Positions 17,953 through 26,827 of a stretch of 52,833 bases of DNA are shown piece by piece. Source of the stretch: Pedobacter schmidteae (GTDB lineage Bacteria; Bacteroidota; Bacteroidia; Sphingobacteriales; Sphingobacteriaceae). The position numbers were made by a program, and so were the translations under genes. Below the pieces are notes generated by a model. It was not told the DNA's origin. It saw only the letters and a list, made by a program, of their open reading frames with translations, and did not search any database. The DNA lies in the NCBI GenBank assembly GCA_945901155.1, contig CAMDKO010000007.1:1-52833 (forward strand), given 5' to 3'. The stretch's first letter is position 1. Each line of letters starts with the position of its first letter.

Positions 17953-18900
17953 TTAGACAAGCCTGATCAAAGCTTCATTTATATTGTGTTCTACCCTATT
18001 TATGGCATCAGTATCATTATTTTTCATAAACTTATCACCTGTGATGTGCTCATATAATTCAATGTATCTTTCGGAAATGGAGTTTACGAATTCAGGATTC
18101 ATTTCAGGAATCATTTGATCCTCTTTACCTTGAAATCCATTGTCAATTAACCATTTACGCACAAATTCTTTAGATAGTTGTCTTTGTTGCTCATTTTTGG
18201 CTTGACGTTCTTCATATCCATCTTTATAGAAATAACGTGAAGAATCTGGTGTATGAATTTCATCAATAAGATGAATGCTACCATCAGCCATTCCAAACTC
18301 ATATTTTGTATCTACCAGGATTAATCCAAGATCAGCAACCATTTCAGTACCGCGTTGAAATAATGCTCTGGTGTACTTTTCTAGTAAGAGATAATCTTTT
18401 TCAGCTACAATATTCCTATTAATGATTTCTTCACGAGAAATATCTTCATCGTGGCCTATAGATGCTTTTGTAGTTGGAGTTATAATTGGTTCAGGCAATT
18501 TATCATTTTCTTTTAGTCCTTCAGGTAAAGTTACTCCACATACTGATCGCTTTCCAGCTTGGTATTCACGCCATGCATGTCCTGCAAGGTATCCTCTAAT
18601 AACCATTTCAACCTTAAAGGGTTCACATATCTTCCCAATAGTGACATTGGGATCAGGAACATTAATTACCCAATTGGGAACAATATCAAGAGTTGCCTGA
18701 AGAAATTTGGCAGCAATTTGATTTAAAACCTGCCCTTTATATGGGATGGGTTTAGGTAAAACAACATCAAATGCAGATATTCTATCAGTTACAACCATAA
18801 CAAGGAACTTATTTCCTATAGTGTATACATCACGAACTTTGCCTTTATAAAAATTACTTTGCCCTGGTAAATTGAAATGTGTTTCTTTAATTGCAGTCAT
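17953..18900 (-). CDS. purC: SAICAR synthase PurC
   Basis: The 315-residue phosphoribosylaminoimidazole-succinocarboxamide synthase uses ATP and aspartate to make SAICAR in purine synthesis. The family features are [12 protein letters not shown] (ATP loop), [38 protein letters not shown] and [16 protein letters not shown]. The length and the SAWREY-like segment match the longer Bacteroidota/yeast-type enzyme rather than the roughly 240-residue E. coli type. It starts at ATG 18900, 60 nt after phoH on the same strand. Confidence 0.95.
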   Translation of the reverse strand: MTAIKETHFNLPGQSNFYKGKVRDVYTIGNKFLVMVVTDRISAFDVVLPKPIPYKGQVLNQIAAKFLQATLDIVPNWVINVPDPNVTIGKICEPFKVEMVIRGYLAGHAWREYQAGKRSVCGVTLPEGLKENDKLPEPIITPTTKASIGHDEDISREEIINRNIVAEKDYLLLEKYTRALFQRGTEMVADLGLILVDTKYEFGMADGSIHLIDEIHTPDSSRYFYKDGYEERQAKNEQQRQLSKEFVRKWLIDNGFQGKEDQMIPEMNPEFVNSISERYIELYEHITGDKFMKNNDTDAINRVEHNINEALIRLV

Positions 18901-18960
18901 TGAAATTACTTTTGGTTTTGACTGTAAAATTCAATAAAAAATAGTTACAACCGAAATTAA

Positions 18961-19920
18961 TTACTGGATATCACCATATGCTTTTAAGATGTTTTTAACC
19001 AACTTATGCCTAACTACATCATCTCCATTTAAATAAATGATATCAATACCTTTAATTTCTCCGAGTATCTTTAGTGCGGTATTTAAGCCTGATTGTTGTT
19101 TTTTTGGTAAATCAATCTGTGTTACATCACCAGTAACAATGAATTTTGCAGTAGGCCCCATTCTAGTCAAAAACATTTTTAATTGAAGATCAGTTGCGTT
19201 TTGGGCTTCATCAAGAATTACAAAACAATTGTCGAGAGTTCTTCCTCTCATAAATGCTAGTGGTGCAATCTCAATGGTTCTGTTTTCCAAAAATAATTTT
19301 AGTTTATCTGCAGGTATCATATCATCCAAGGCATCGTATAAAGGCCTGAGGTACGGATCTATTTTTTCCTTTAAATCTCCAGGTAAAAAGCCTAAATTTT
19401 CGCCAGCTTCAACTGCTGGTCTGGTTAATATAATACGCTTTATCTCTTTGTTTTTCAATGCTCTAACTGCTAAAGCAACAGCGGTATAAGTTTTACCTGT
19501 TCCTGCAGGGCCAATAGCAAAAATAATATCATTTTTAATGATACTATCCACCATTTTCCGTTGGTTGGCTGTCCTAGCTTTAATTACTAGGCCATTAGGT
19601 CCAAAAACAATAGGTTCAGCACCACCAGCATTTGAAGGTTGATTTTCTAAGTCAGTACTTTCAGGAATAGTGGTACCTAAAATTTGTTCTAAATCGTTAT
19701 TGTTTAGAGATTGGAATTTTTCAATATGTTTGATTAATTCATCGAATTTAACTTTAAAAATATTGATTTCTGCTTCATCACCCAGTATTTTTACAGCATT
19801 TCCTCTGGCTACAATTTTAATTTTCGGAAAATTTCGTTTTATTATCTCAAAATATTCATTATTTGAACCCCATAGTACTACCGGGTTTACATTTTCGATG
19901 GTTATAATAAGTTCGTTCAA
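18961..19920 (-). CDS. phoH: PhoH family ATPase
   Basis: The 319-residue protein has an N-terminal small domain (about 1-100) and a PhoH P-loop domain. The Walker A is GPAGTGKTYTAVA (about 137-149) and the Walker B-like segment is CFVILDEAQNATDLQL. Homologues are ATPases linked to RNA metabolism and stress. The start is TTG 19920; no ATG lies between it and the upstream in-frame stop. It leads the phoH-purC-STAS-rnz run. It is divergent from the SAM hydrolase gene, with 103 nt between the starts. Confidence 0.88.
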   Translation of the reverse strand: MNELIITIENVNPVVLWGSNNEYFEIIKRNFPKIKIVARGNAVKILGDEAEINIFKVKFDELIKHIEKFQSLNNNDLEQILGTTIPESTDLENQPSNAGGAEPIVFGPNGLVIKARTANQRKMVDSIIKNDIIFAIGPAGTGKTYTAVALAVRALKNKEIKRIILTRPAVEAGENLGFLPGDLKEKIDPYLRPLYDALDDMIPADKLKLFLENRTIEIAPLAFMRGRTLDNCFVILDEAQNATDLQLKMFLTRMGPTAKFIVTGDVTQIDLPKKQQSGLNTALKILGEIKGIDIIYLNGDDVVRHKLVKNILKAYGDIQ

Positions 19921-20023
19921 GCTGTGCTTATTTTTAGTGGAGAGCTATTTATTTGAGATTAAAATTGAATATTTGCAACAACAATATTTATAACAAGAAT
20001 AACAATAAATATTCACATTTTAA

Positions 20024-20803
20024 ATGGCAATAATAACTTTAACGACCGATCTTGGACATAAAGATTTTTATCAGGCTGCTCTAAAAGGGAGTATCCTTAG
20101 CCAGCTACCTAATGCCAATATTGTGGATATTAGTCATGATGTTTCTGCATTTAATATTCCTCAGGCAGCATTTATTTTAAAGAATGCGTTTTATTATTTT
20201 CCTACGGGCACAGTACATTTAATTGGAATTGATTCAGTATTCAATGAAAAGACACGTTATCTGGGCTTAAGTTATAGAGGGCATTATTTTGTAGGCTCAG
20301 ATAATGGAATTTTTTCACTTCTTTTTGACGAAAAACCTACTGAGATTGTAGAGTTAAATATTATGCAAGATTTAAAATATCTTCACTTTCCATTATCAGA
20401 TATATTTCCAAAAGCTGTGACTCACTTAGCAAAAGGAGGAAAACTTACTGACATTGGATTATCAGTTTCTGGAATTGAAGAAAAAATGACCATTCAGCCG
20501 GTGATTGAACCTGATATCATTAGAGGTAGTGTTATATACATTGATTCATTTCAAAATATTATAACCAATATCACCAAAGAAATATTTACAACTGTTCAAA
20601 GGAACCGTGACTTTTCTCTCTTTTTCAAAAGAAATGAGTCTATTTCTCATTTAAGTTGGCATTATAATGAAGTACCTGAAGGTGAAAAACTTTGTCTTTT
20701 TGGGATCAGTAATCATCTTGAGATAGCTATTAACAAGGGTAATGCTAGTGGATTACTTGGCCTTCAATTGGGTGATATTGTAAGAATTGAGTTTAAATCA
20801 TGA
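20024..20803 (+). CDS. S-adenosyl-L-methionine hydrolase (SAM hydroxide adenosyltransferase, DUF62)
   Basis: The 259-residue protein starts IITLTTDLGHKDFYQAALKG, the N-terminal signature of the fluorinase-like DUF62 family. It continues with DISHDVSAFNIPQAAFIL, GIDSVF, YFVGSDNGIFSLL and YIDSFQNIITNI. Characterised members split SAM with hydroxide to adenosine and methionine. Its stop overlaps the start of the ABM-domain gene by 4 nt (ATGA), so the two are coupled. The cellular role of this activity is not well established; it could drain SAM, which is of interest given the SAM riboswitch in the same window, but that link is inference. Confidence 0.88.
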   Translation: MAIITLTTDLGHKDFYQAALKGSILSQLPNANIVDISHDVSAFNIPQAAFILKNAFYYFPTGTVHLIGIDSVFNEKTRYLGLSYRGHYFVGSDNGIFSLLFDEKPTEIVELNIMQDLKYLHFPLSDIFPKAVTHLAKGGKLTDIGLSVSGIEEKMTIQPVIEPDIIRGSVIYIDSFQNIITNITKEIFTTVQRNRDFSLFFKRNESISHLSWHYNEVPEGEKLCLFGISNHLEIAINKGNASGLLGLQLGDIVRIEFKS

Positions 20804-21093
20804 TTACTAGAATCGTCAAAATGACATTTATATACGAGAATATTGACTATTTCAAGGAGATATTTTACGAGTCTGAAAAACTAATCAGTGCATTTGATGG
20901 TTGTATTCGCTTAGAACTTATGAAAGATGTGAATAACGAATGCACTTTTTTTACCATTAGTTATTGGCAAAGTGAAGAAAAACTCAATTCGTATAGAGAT
21001 TCCTATCTTTTCAAAAATACCTGGTCAAAGGTAAAACCACTGTTCTCTGAAAAAGCACTTGCATGGAGTTTATTCCCAGATCATTTAAAATAG
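20800..21093 (+). CDS. ABM-type (antibiotic biosynthesis monooxygenase-like) small protein
   Basis: The 97-residue protein has the dimeric alpha+beta-barrel pattern of ABM domains: a beta strand RIVKMTFI, a helix DYFKEIFYESEKLI, and ECTFFTISYWQSEEKLNSYRDS, where the SYWQSEEKL segment is the usual ABM turn. Such proteins act as small quinol or haem monooxygenases or have no known activity. No clear haem ligand can be assigned. Overlap with the SAM hydrolase gene shows joint translation; why the two are paired is unknown. Confidence 0.75.
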   Translation: MITRIVKMTFIYENIDYFKEIFYESEKLISAFDGCIRLELMKDVNNECTFFTISYWQSEEKLNSYRDSYLFKNTWSKVKPLFSEKALAWSLFPDHLK

Positions 21094-21196
21094 CATGAGT
21101 ATAAACTCATCATTAGTTAATATTTTGGTTTCATTGTAACAGGAGCTCAACTATTTGCTCAGAATAGTAATTGATAATAAATCTCTCAAAATAAAA

Positions 21197-23065
21197 ATGG
21201 CACGTTCAAGATTAAATAGTGGTAACGCTCAAGCGGAAGAACTTCCTAAAGCAAAGATCAATAAGGAAAGTTTAAAGCAAGTAATGAGATTATTGCTATA
21301 CCTAAAACCTTATCGTACTAAGTTTTTTCTTGGCCTTGCATGTTTGATTTTTTCTAGTGCTAGTTCCTTTTTGTTTCCATTACTTATGGGCCGCTTGATA
21401 GGTACTGGAGCTCAGGCTTCTCAAGGCGGAAAAATGGTCCCTAATGAGGTACTAGACATTTTCCCAACTGAGCTAAATACTGTTGCTTTAACTTTACTTG
21501 GGGTTTTATTTATACAGGCAATTTTTTCTTTTTATAGGATTAATTGGTTTGTAGAAGTTGCTGAAAAAGGCCTCGCAGACATCAGGAGAGATACATATCA
21601 TAAATTAATCACACTTCCGATGAATTTTTTCTCTCAACGTAGAGTTGGAGAATTAAATAGCAGGTTATCTGCAGATCTTTCTCAGATTCAAGATGCAATA
21701 ACTACTACCCTAGCCGAAATGATAAGACAGGTTATCATATTTACAGGAGGAATTATTTTTCTAGTATTAGTTTCAGGAAAATTAACATTAATGTTGCTAG
21801 CCGTTCTTCCCATTTTAGTAGCTGTAGCAGTTTTTTTTGGCCGTTTCATCAGGAAAATAAGTAGGCAGGCTCAAGATCAACTTGCGGTATCAAATACAAT
21901 TGTAGAAGAAACACTACAAGGTATCTCCAATGTAAAAGCATTCGTGAATGAAGCTTTTGAAGTTGGACGATATAATAAAAGTATTCGGGAAGTTGTAAAG
22001 ATTGCAATGCGAGGGGCAAAGTTTCGTGGTGTATTTGCATCATTTATCGTTTTTTGTTTATTTGGCACCATTGTTTCTGTTGTTTGGTATGGCTCTCATT
22101 TGGTTCAAGCTGGCGAGATAAGCATAGCCAGTATGTTTACCTTTATTCTTCTTTCTACTTTTGTAGGTGCAGCAATGGGTAGCTTTCCTGAACTTTATGC
22201 CACGATGCAGAAAGCATTTGGAGCAAGCGAACGGGTTTTAGAAATTCTTGCTGAAGTGAATGAACCCATTTCTATGGATATTGAAAAGAATAGTATTGTT
22301 AATCATATTCAGGGTAATCTAGAATTCAAAGATGTAGTTTTTGCCTATCCTTCTAGAAAAGAAATAACCGTTCTAAATGGTGTATCATTTGAAGCCAAAA
22401 AAGGTGAAAAGGTGGCTATAATTGGACCCAGTGGTGCCGGAAAATCAACTATTGCTAGCTTAATTCTTCGATTTTATGAAACTCAAGGTGGACAATTATT
22501 ATTTGACGGAAAGCCTTCTATTGATTTTTCATTAACTGATATTAGAAATCAGGTAGCTATCGTTCCACAGGATGTTCTGTTATTTGGAGGTACAATTCGT
22601 GAAAATATAGCTTATGGCCGATTAAATGCTAGTGAAGAAGATATAGTGATTGCTGCTAAACGGGCAAATGCGCATGATTTTATTGCTGGTTTTCCAGAAG
22701 CTTATGATACATTAGTTGGTGAAAGAGGGGTAAAACTTTCTGGTGGACAACGACAACGAATTGCTATTGCAAGGGCCCTTTTAAAGGATCCTGCTTTATT
22801 AATTCTAGATGAAGCAACCTCATCACTAGATTCAGAATCAGAGCGTTTGGTGCAAGAAGCACTAGAAGAACTAATGAAAAACAGAACTTCCATTATTATT
22901 GCACACCGACTTTCAACCATTCGTGAAGCTGATAAGATCATTGTATTAGAAAAAGGTAAAGTAGTGGAAAGTGGTAATCATTCTGAGTTAATGAAAAACA
23001 AAGAAGGCCTATACCGTTATCTTAGTCAATTGCAACTTGAAAACCAGGAAATTAAGTCTGAATAA
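21197..23065 (+). CDS. ABC exporter, fused membrane and ATPase domains (MsbA-like)
   Basis: The 622-residue half-transporter has an N-terminal six-helix membrane domain (about 40-335) and a nucleotide-binding domain (about 370-605). Visible motifs are Walker A GPSGAGKST, Q-loop VPQDVLLFGG, signature LSGGQRQRIAIARALL, Walker B LLILDEATSSLD and switch AHRLSTI. It would work as a homodimer and export lipids or drugs; the substrate is unknown. I start at ATG 21197 rather than the upstream TTG 21155, because MARSRLN... gives a normal N-terminus. It is separated from the ABM gene by about 100 nt and probably has its own promoter. Confidence 0.9.
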   Translation: MARSRLNSGNAQAEELPKAKINKESLKQVMRLLLYLKPYRTKFFLGLACLIFSSASSFLFPLLMGRLIGTGAQASQGGKMVPNEVLDIFPTELNTVALTLLGVLFIQAIFSFYRINWFVEVAEKGLADIRRDTYHKLITLPMNFFSQRRVGELNSRLSADLSQIQDAITTTLAEMIRQVIIFTGGIIFLVLVSGKLTLMLLAVLPILVAVAVFFGRFIRKISRQAQDQLAVSNTIVEETLQGISNVKAFVNEAFEVGRYNKSIREVVKIAMRGAKFRGVFASFIVFCLFGTIVSVVWYGSHLVQAGEISIASMFTFILLSTFVGAAMGSFPELYATMQKAFGASERVLEILAEVNEPISMDIEKNSIVNHIQGNLEFKDVVFAYPSRKEITVLNGVSFEAKKGEKVAIIGPSGAGKSTIASLILRFYETQGGQLLFDGKPSIDFSLTDIRNQVAIVPQDVLLFGGTIRENIAYGRLNASEEDIVIAAKRANAHDFIAGFPEAYDTLVGERGVKLSGGQRQRIAIARALLKDPALLILDEATSSLDSESERLVQEALEELMKNRTSIIIAHRLSTIREADKIIVLEKGKVVESGNHSELMKNKEGLYRYLSQLQLENQEIKSE

Positions 23066-23109
23066 AGACATCTATTTTTAAATAATTATTTGTCCTAAAA
23101 GAATAATCT

Positions 23110-24501
23110 ATGAAGTTAACCATTTGGGGCGCTGCCAGACAAGTTACTGGTAGTATGCATTTATTAGAAACTGAAAACTATAGCATATTAATCGATTGTG
23201 GTCTAGATTATGAGAAAGATACATGGGTTGAAGAGAATGAGCAATTTCCATTTTCACCGGCTGATATCGATCTAGTAATTCTTACTCATGCCCATATTGA
23301 TCATTCTGGAAATTTACCAACCCTGGTTCGTTTAGGTTTTGAAGGACAGATTTTATGTACCGCTCCTACTGCTGACTTAACCGAATTACTTCTTCTTGAT
23401 TCTGTAAATATTTTTCTTAGTAGACAAAGAAAAACCCGTAAAGGAAAAAAAGGATTTTCTACGGGGCCTAAACCTCTTTATCTTCAAAAGCATGTAATGG
23501 AAACCGTTGATCGTTTTGTTGCAATTTCTTTTAATAAGGAATTTAGAATCAATGGACAGATCAGCTTGATATTTATTCCGGTAGGTCATCTATTAGGTGC
23601 TGCAGCTGCAGTTTTGACTATTGAAGAACATGGAGTAAAGAAAAAAATTGCTTTTAGTGGAGACATTGGCAGAAAAAATTATCCTGTTTTGCAGGATCCT
23701 GAACCACTTCCTGAAGTTGATTATCTTGTTTGTGAGTCTACCTATGGCGGCAGAATGCATAAATCAATACAAAGTGTTGAGGAATTACTAACTGAAACTG
23801 TGAATGAGACCTGTGTAAAATCTCCAGGTAGATTGATAATTCCAGCATTCAGCGTAGGTCGTACCCAAGCATTGGTTTATTCACTTAATAAAATATTCAG
23901 TAAAGGATTACTACCTAAAATTAAAGTATTTGTAGATAGTCCTATGGCTAGCTATGCTACTGATATATTTAGAAAACACCATCATCTGGTGAATCGGGAA
24001 GCTCAGGATTTTTACAGGAGTTCAGGTGATGAGTTTGAGTTTGATAATCTTGATTATATTCAGGATATGAATGCAAGTAAGGCTATATCTAACTATTATG
24101 AACCTTGCATCATTATTTCATCTGCTGGTATGCTTGAAGGCGGCAGGATTCAGGATCATCTGTATTACAATATTTCAAATTACTATTGTACCATTCTATT
24201 TATTGGATATTGTGCAAAAGGAACTTTAGGACATCGCTTACTTCGTGGAGATCCTGTTATTAATTTAAGACATAGGGAGTTGTCTGTTTTTGCAACAATT
24301 AAGCAAACGGATCTGTTTAGTGGCCATGGCGATCATAATGACCTAGTGAATTTTGTTAAGCAGCAGCATCCAGCAAAATTAAAGAAGGTATTTCTGGTTC
24401 ATGGAGAAATAAATTCTATGGAAAGCCTCAGTAATTCTTTAATTGAAGAGAATTATCAAGTTGAAATTGCAAAGAAAGGACTCAGCTATCAACTTGATTG
24501 A
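23110..24501 (+). CDS. Metallo-beta-lactamase/beta-CASP RNA-processing nuclease
   Basis: The 463-residue protein joins an MBL domain (HAHIDH at residues 60-65, preceded by LIDCG) and a beta-CASP domain with a C-terminal RMMBL-like part. GHLLGAAAAVLTIEE, ESTYGGRMH, PAFSVGRTQAL, SAGMLEGGRIQDHL and SGHGDHNDL are signatures of the CPSF-73/YsnF-type exonuclease group, which processes RNA. It has no KH domain. Members in bacteria are annotated as RNA-specific exonucleases; the role here is inferred. It starts 45 nt after the ABC exporter and may share its transcript. Confidence 0.87.
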   Translation: MKLTIWGAARQVTGSMHLLETENYSILIDCGLDYEKDTWVEENEQFPFSPADIDLVILTHAHIDHSGNLPTLVRLGFEGQILCTAPTADLTELLLLDSVNIFLSRQRKTRKGKKGFSTGPKPLYLQKHVMETVDRFVAISFNKEFRINGQISLIFIPVGHLLGAAAAVLTIEEHGVKKKIAFSGDIGRKNYPVLQDPEPLPEVDYLVCESTYGGRMHKSIQSVEELLTETVNETCVKSPGRLIIPAFSVGRTQALVYSLNKIFSKGLLPKIKVFVDSPMASYATDIFRKHHHLVNREAQDFYRSSGDEFEFDNLDYIQDMNASKAISNYYEPCIIISSAGMLEGGRIQDHLYYNISNYYCTILFIGYCAKGTLGHRLLRGDPVINLRHRELSVFATIKQTDLFSGHGDHNDLVNFVKQQHPAKLKKVFLVHGEINSMESLSNSLIEENYQVEIAKKGLSYQLD

Positions 24502-24622
24502 ATTTAGTTTATTTGATGAATTAATAATCCAACATCAAATTTAGGCTCAAATCAGGTAGATTTAGGAGGCATTAATTGATCTTGTTTCCTTTACATTTTA
24601 AATTAAGCTTGCGGTGCTGTGA

Positions 24623-25582
24623 TTACTCCTTGCTGTTTTTAAAAAAATCAATGATCAAATTAGCTAATTCAGTACCTATTCTTTCTTGAGCTTCATTTGT
24701 TGAGGCTCCAATATGCGGAGTTAATGAAACATTGGGATGAGATAACAGATCCTGGCGAGGAGTTGGCTCATTATCAAAAACATCAAGACCTGCAAAACCT
24801 ACTTTGCCAGACTTTAAAACTTCTAAAAGAGCATCTTCATCAATGGTCCCACCTCTTGAGCAATTAACTACTCCAACACCGTCTTTCATTATTGAAAACT
24901 CATCTTTTCCAAGAACAGGTTTTTCTGAAAATGGAACATGAAGACTGATAAAGTCAGACTCTTTGATTAACTGATCAAAACTAACTGAGTTTATCGGACA
25001 ATTAACACGAGTATTTCCGCTGAGAACAAGTTCAAGTTCGGAAGGGATTTCAAAAAGATCATAAGCAAGAACATCCATTCCTAGGCCTAATGCAACTTTT
25101 GCTGTTTCGCGTCCGATACGACCGAAACCTATTATGCCCATTTTCTTGCCACGAAGCTCTATACCTTTAGCATATGCTTTCTTTAGGTCATTAAATTTGG
25201 TATTGCCTTCAACAGGCATTTTGCGGTTAGAGTCTTGTAAAAAGCGGATACCGGTAAAGAGATGTGCAAATACTAATTCGGCAACTGAAAGAGAGGATGC
25301 AGCCGGAGTATTTACAACCGCCAGACCTTTATCTCGTGCATAATCTACATCAATATTGTCCATACCTACACCACCACGACCGATCAATTTAATATTCGGA
25401 CATGCATCTATTAGTTCTTTTCTAACTTTAGTAGCACTACGAACTGTAATGCCATCATAGTTTTTTAAACCTTCTGCAAGTTCTGCCTGAGGGATATGAT
25501 TAGTATCAACCTGAAAACCTGCTTTCTCTAATAATTCTTTACCGATTGGATCAATGCCATCATTGGCGAGTATACGAAACAT
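24623..25582 (-). CDS. serA: D-3-phosphoglycerate dehydrogenase, short form (SerA-like)
   Basis: The 319-residue D-isomer 2-hydroxyacid dehydrogenase has GIIGFGRIGRETAKVA (Rossmann GxGxxG) in the middle and ISLHVPFSEKP, VNCSRGGTIDEDAL and LTPHIGAST as the catalytic Arg/Glu/His region. It lacks the C-terminal ACT and ASB domains of long SerA, so serine feedback through ACT is absent. Its position 91 nt downstream of serC, with the same direction, supports 3-phosphoglycerate dehydrogenase as the function and serine biosynthesis as the pathway. A symmetric hairpin, ATACTGA-A-TCAGTAT (25644-25658), lies in the serC-serA gap. Another 2-hydroxyacid dehydrogenase activity cannot be ruled out. Confidence 0.85.
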   Translation of the reverse strand: MFRILANDGIDPIGKELLEKAGFQVDTNHIPQAELAEGLKNYDGITVRSATKVRKELIDACPNIKLIGRGGVGMDNIDVDYARDKGLAVVNTPAASSLSVAELVFAHLFTGIRFLQDSNRKMPVEGNTKFNDLKKAYAKGIELRGKKMGIIGFGRIGRETAKVALGLGMDVLAYDLFEIPSELELVLSGNTRVNCPINSVSFDQLIKESDFISLHVPFSEKPVLGKDEFSIMKDGVGVVNCSRGGTIDEDALLEVLKSGKVGFAGLDVFDNEPTPRQDLLSHPNVSLTPHIGASTNEAQERIGTELANLIIDFFKNSKE

Positions 25583-25673
25583 AAATTATTGAATTTATTG
25601 ATGCTATAATTATTAATATTTTAAAAAAAAACAGAATTGAATCATACTGAATCAGTATAATATCATTCAATTT

Positions 25674-26741
25674 TTAACGATACTTTTCTGCAAATTCTTG
25701 CATTGCATCGATTAGTGCATGTACACTGGTTATTGGTAATGCATTATACATGGATGCACGAAAACCACCAACACTTCTATGTCCTTTTATTCCAATGATA
25801 TCACGATCTTCTGTAAATTTCAGAAATGGCTTCTCCAATTCGGGATTCTCCATTACAAAACAAAGATTCATCCTGGAACGGTCTTCAATACTGCAAGTAC
25901 CCTTAAACAAAGGGTTACGATCAATTTCCTTGTAAAGTGCATCAGATTTAGCTATATTTTCTTTTTCAATCTCGGATACACCGCCTTTAGATTTTAACCA
26001 GCGAAGATTCAACATTGAAACATAAATGGAAAATACTGGAGGTGTATTGTACATTGATCCGCCTTCAATCTGAACTTGATAATCTAGCATTGAAGGAATT
26101 TTTCGATCAATCTTACCTAATATCTCATCTTTTACAATAACAAGTGTTAATCCGGCTGGCCCCATATTTTTCTGAGCACCAGCATATATTAAACCAAATT
26201 GGGAAATATCAATAACCCTACTAAATATATCTGAAGACATATCACAAACAACAGGGACTGAAGTTGAAGGAACAGTCATTAATTCAGTGCCGTAAATGGT
26301 ATTATTAGAAGTATAATGGAAGTATGCAGAATCTGCAGGTATTTCAAAATCTTTAGGAATAAATGAAAAATTATCATCTTTTGATGAGGCAATAACATTT
26401 ACATTTCCAAATAGTTTAGCCTCTTTCAAAGCTTTAGTTGCCCAAATTCCTGTATTTAAATAAGCGGCTGTCTGTCCTTCGGCTAATAAATTCATTGGAG
26501 CCATAGAAAATTGTAAACTTGCTCCTCCTTGTAATAAAACAACTGAATATCCTTCAGGAACATTTAATAATTCCTTGACCAAAAGAATTGTTTCATCAAC
26601 TACAGCTTCAAATTCAGGAGAACGGTGTGATATCTCAAGAATAGATAAACCTGTACCATTAAATTCAAGAACAGCCTGCGAGGCTTGCTTGAAAACTTCC
26701 TGTGGCAAAACGCAGGGACCAGCACCAAAATTATGTGTCAT
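25674..26741 (-). CDS. serC: Phosphoserine aminotransferase SerC
   Basis: The 355-residue PLP transaminase makes phosphoserine from 3-phosphohydroxypyruvate, and also works on the vitamin B6 precursor in some species. The start [16 protein letters not shown] is the SerC signature. The PLP lysine is K191 in [14 protein letters not shown]. The C-terminal [16 protein letters not shown] motif (substrate Arg region) is intact. It lies upstream of the SerA-like gene in a leftward pair. The preceding 86 nt separate it from the TonB-dependent receptor. Confidence 0.95.
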   Translation of the reverse strand: MTHNFGAGPCVLPQEVFKQASQAVLEFNGTGLSILEISHRSPEFEAVVDETILLVKELLNVPEGYSVVLLQGGASLQFSMAPMNLLAEGQTAAYLNTGIWATKALKEAKLFGNVNVIASSKDDNFSFIPKDFEIPADSAYFHYTSNNTIYGTELMTVPSTSVPVVCDMSSDIFSRVIDISQFGLIYAGAQKNMGPAGLTLVIVKDEILGKIDRKIPSMLDYQVQIEGGSMYNTPPVFSIYVSMLNLRWLKSKGGVSEIEKENIAKSDALYKEIDRNPLFKGTCSIEDRSRMNLCFVMENPELEKPFLKFTEDRDIIGIKGHRSVGGFRASMYNALPITSVHALIDAMQEFAEKYR

Positions 26742-26827
26742 ATTCTTAAATTTATGCCGCTAAAATAACAGAATAATTTGACACCTTATAGGTTTTTAGC
26801 GCTTATTGAGAATAGATGACAAATCAA

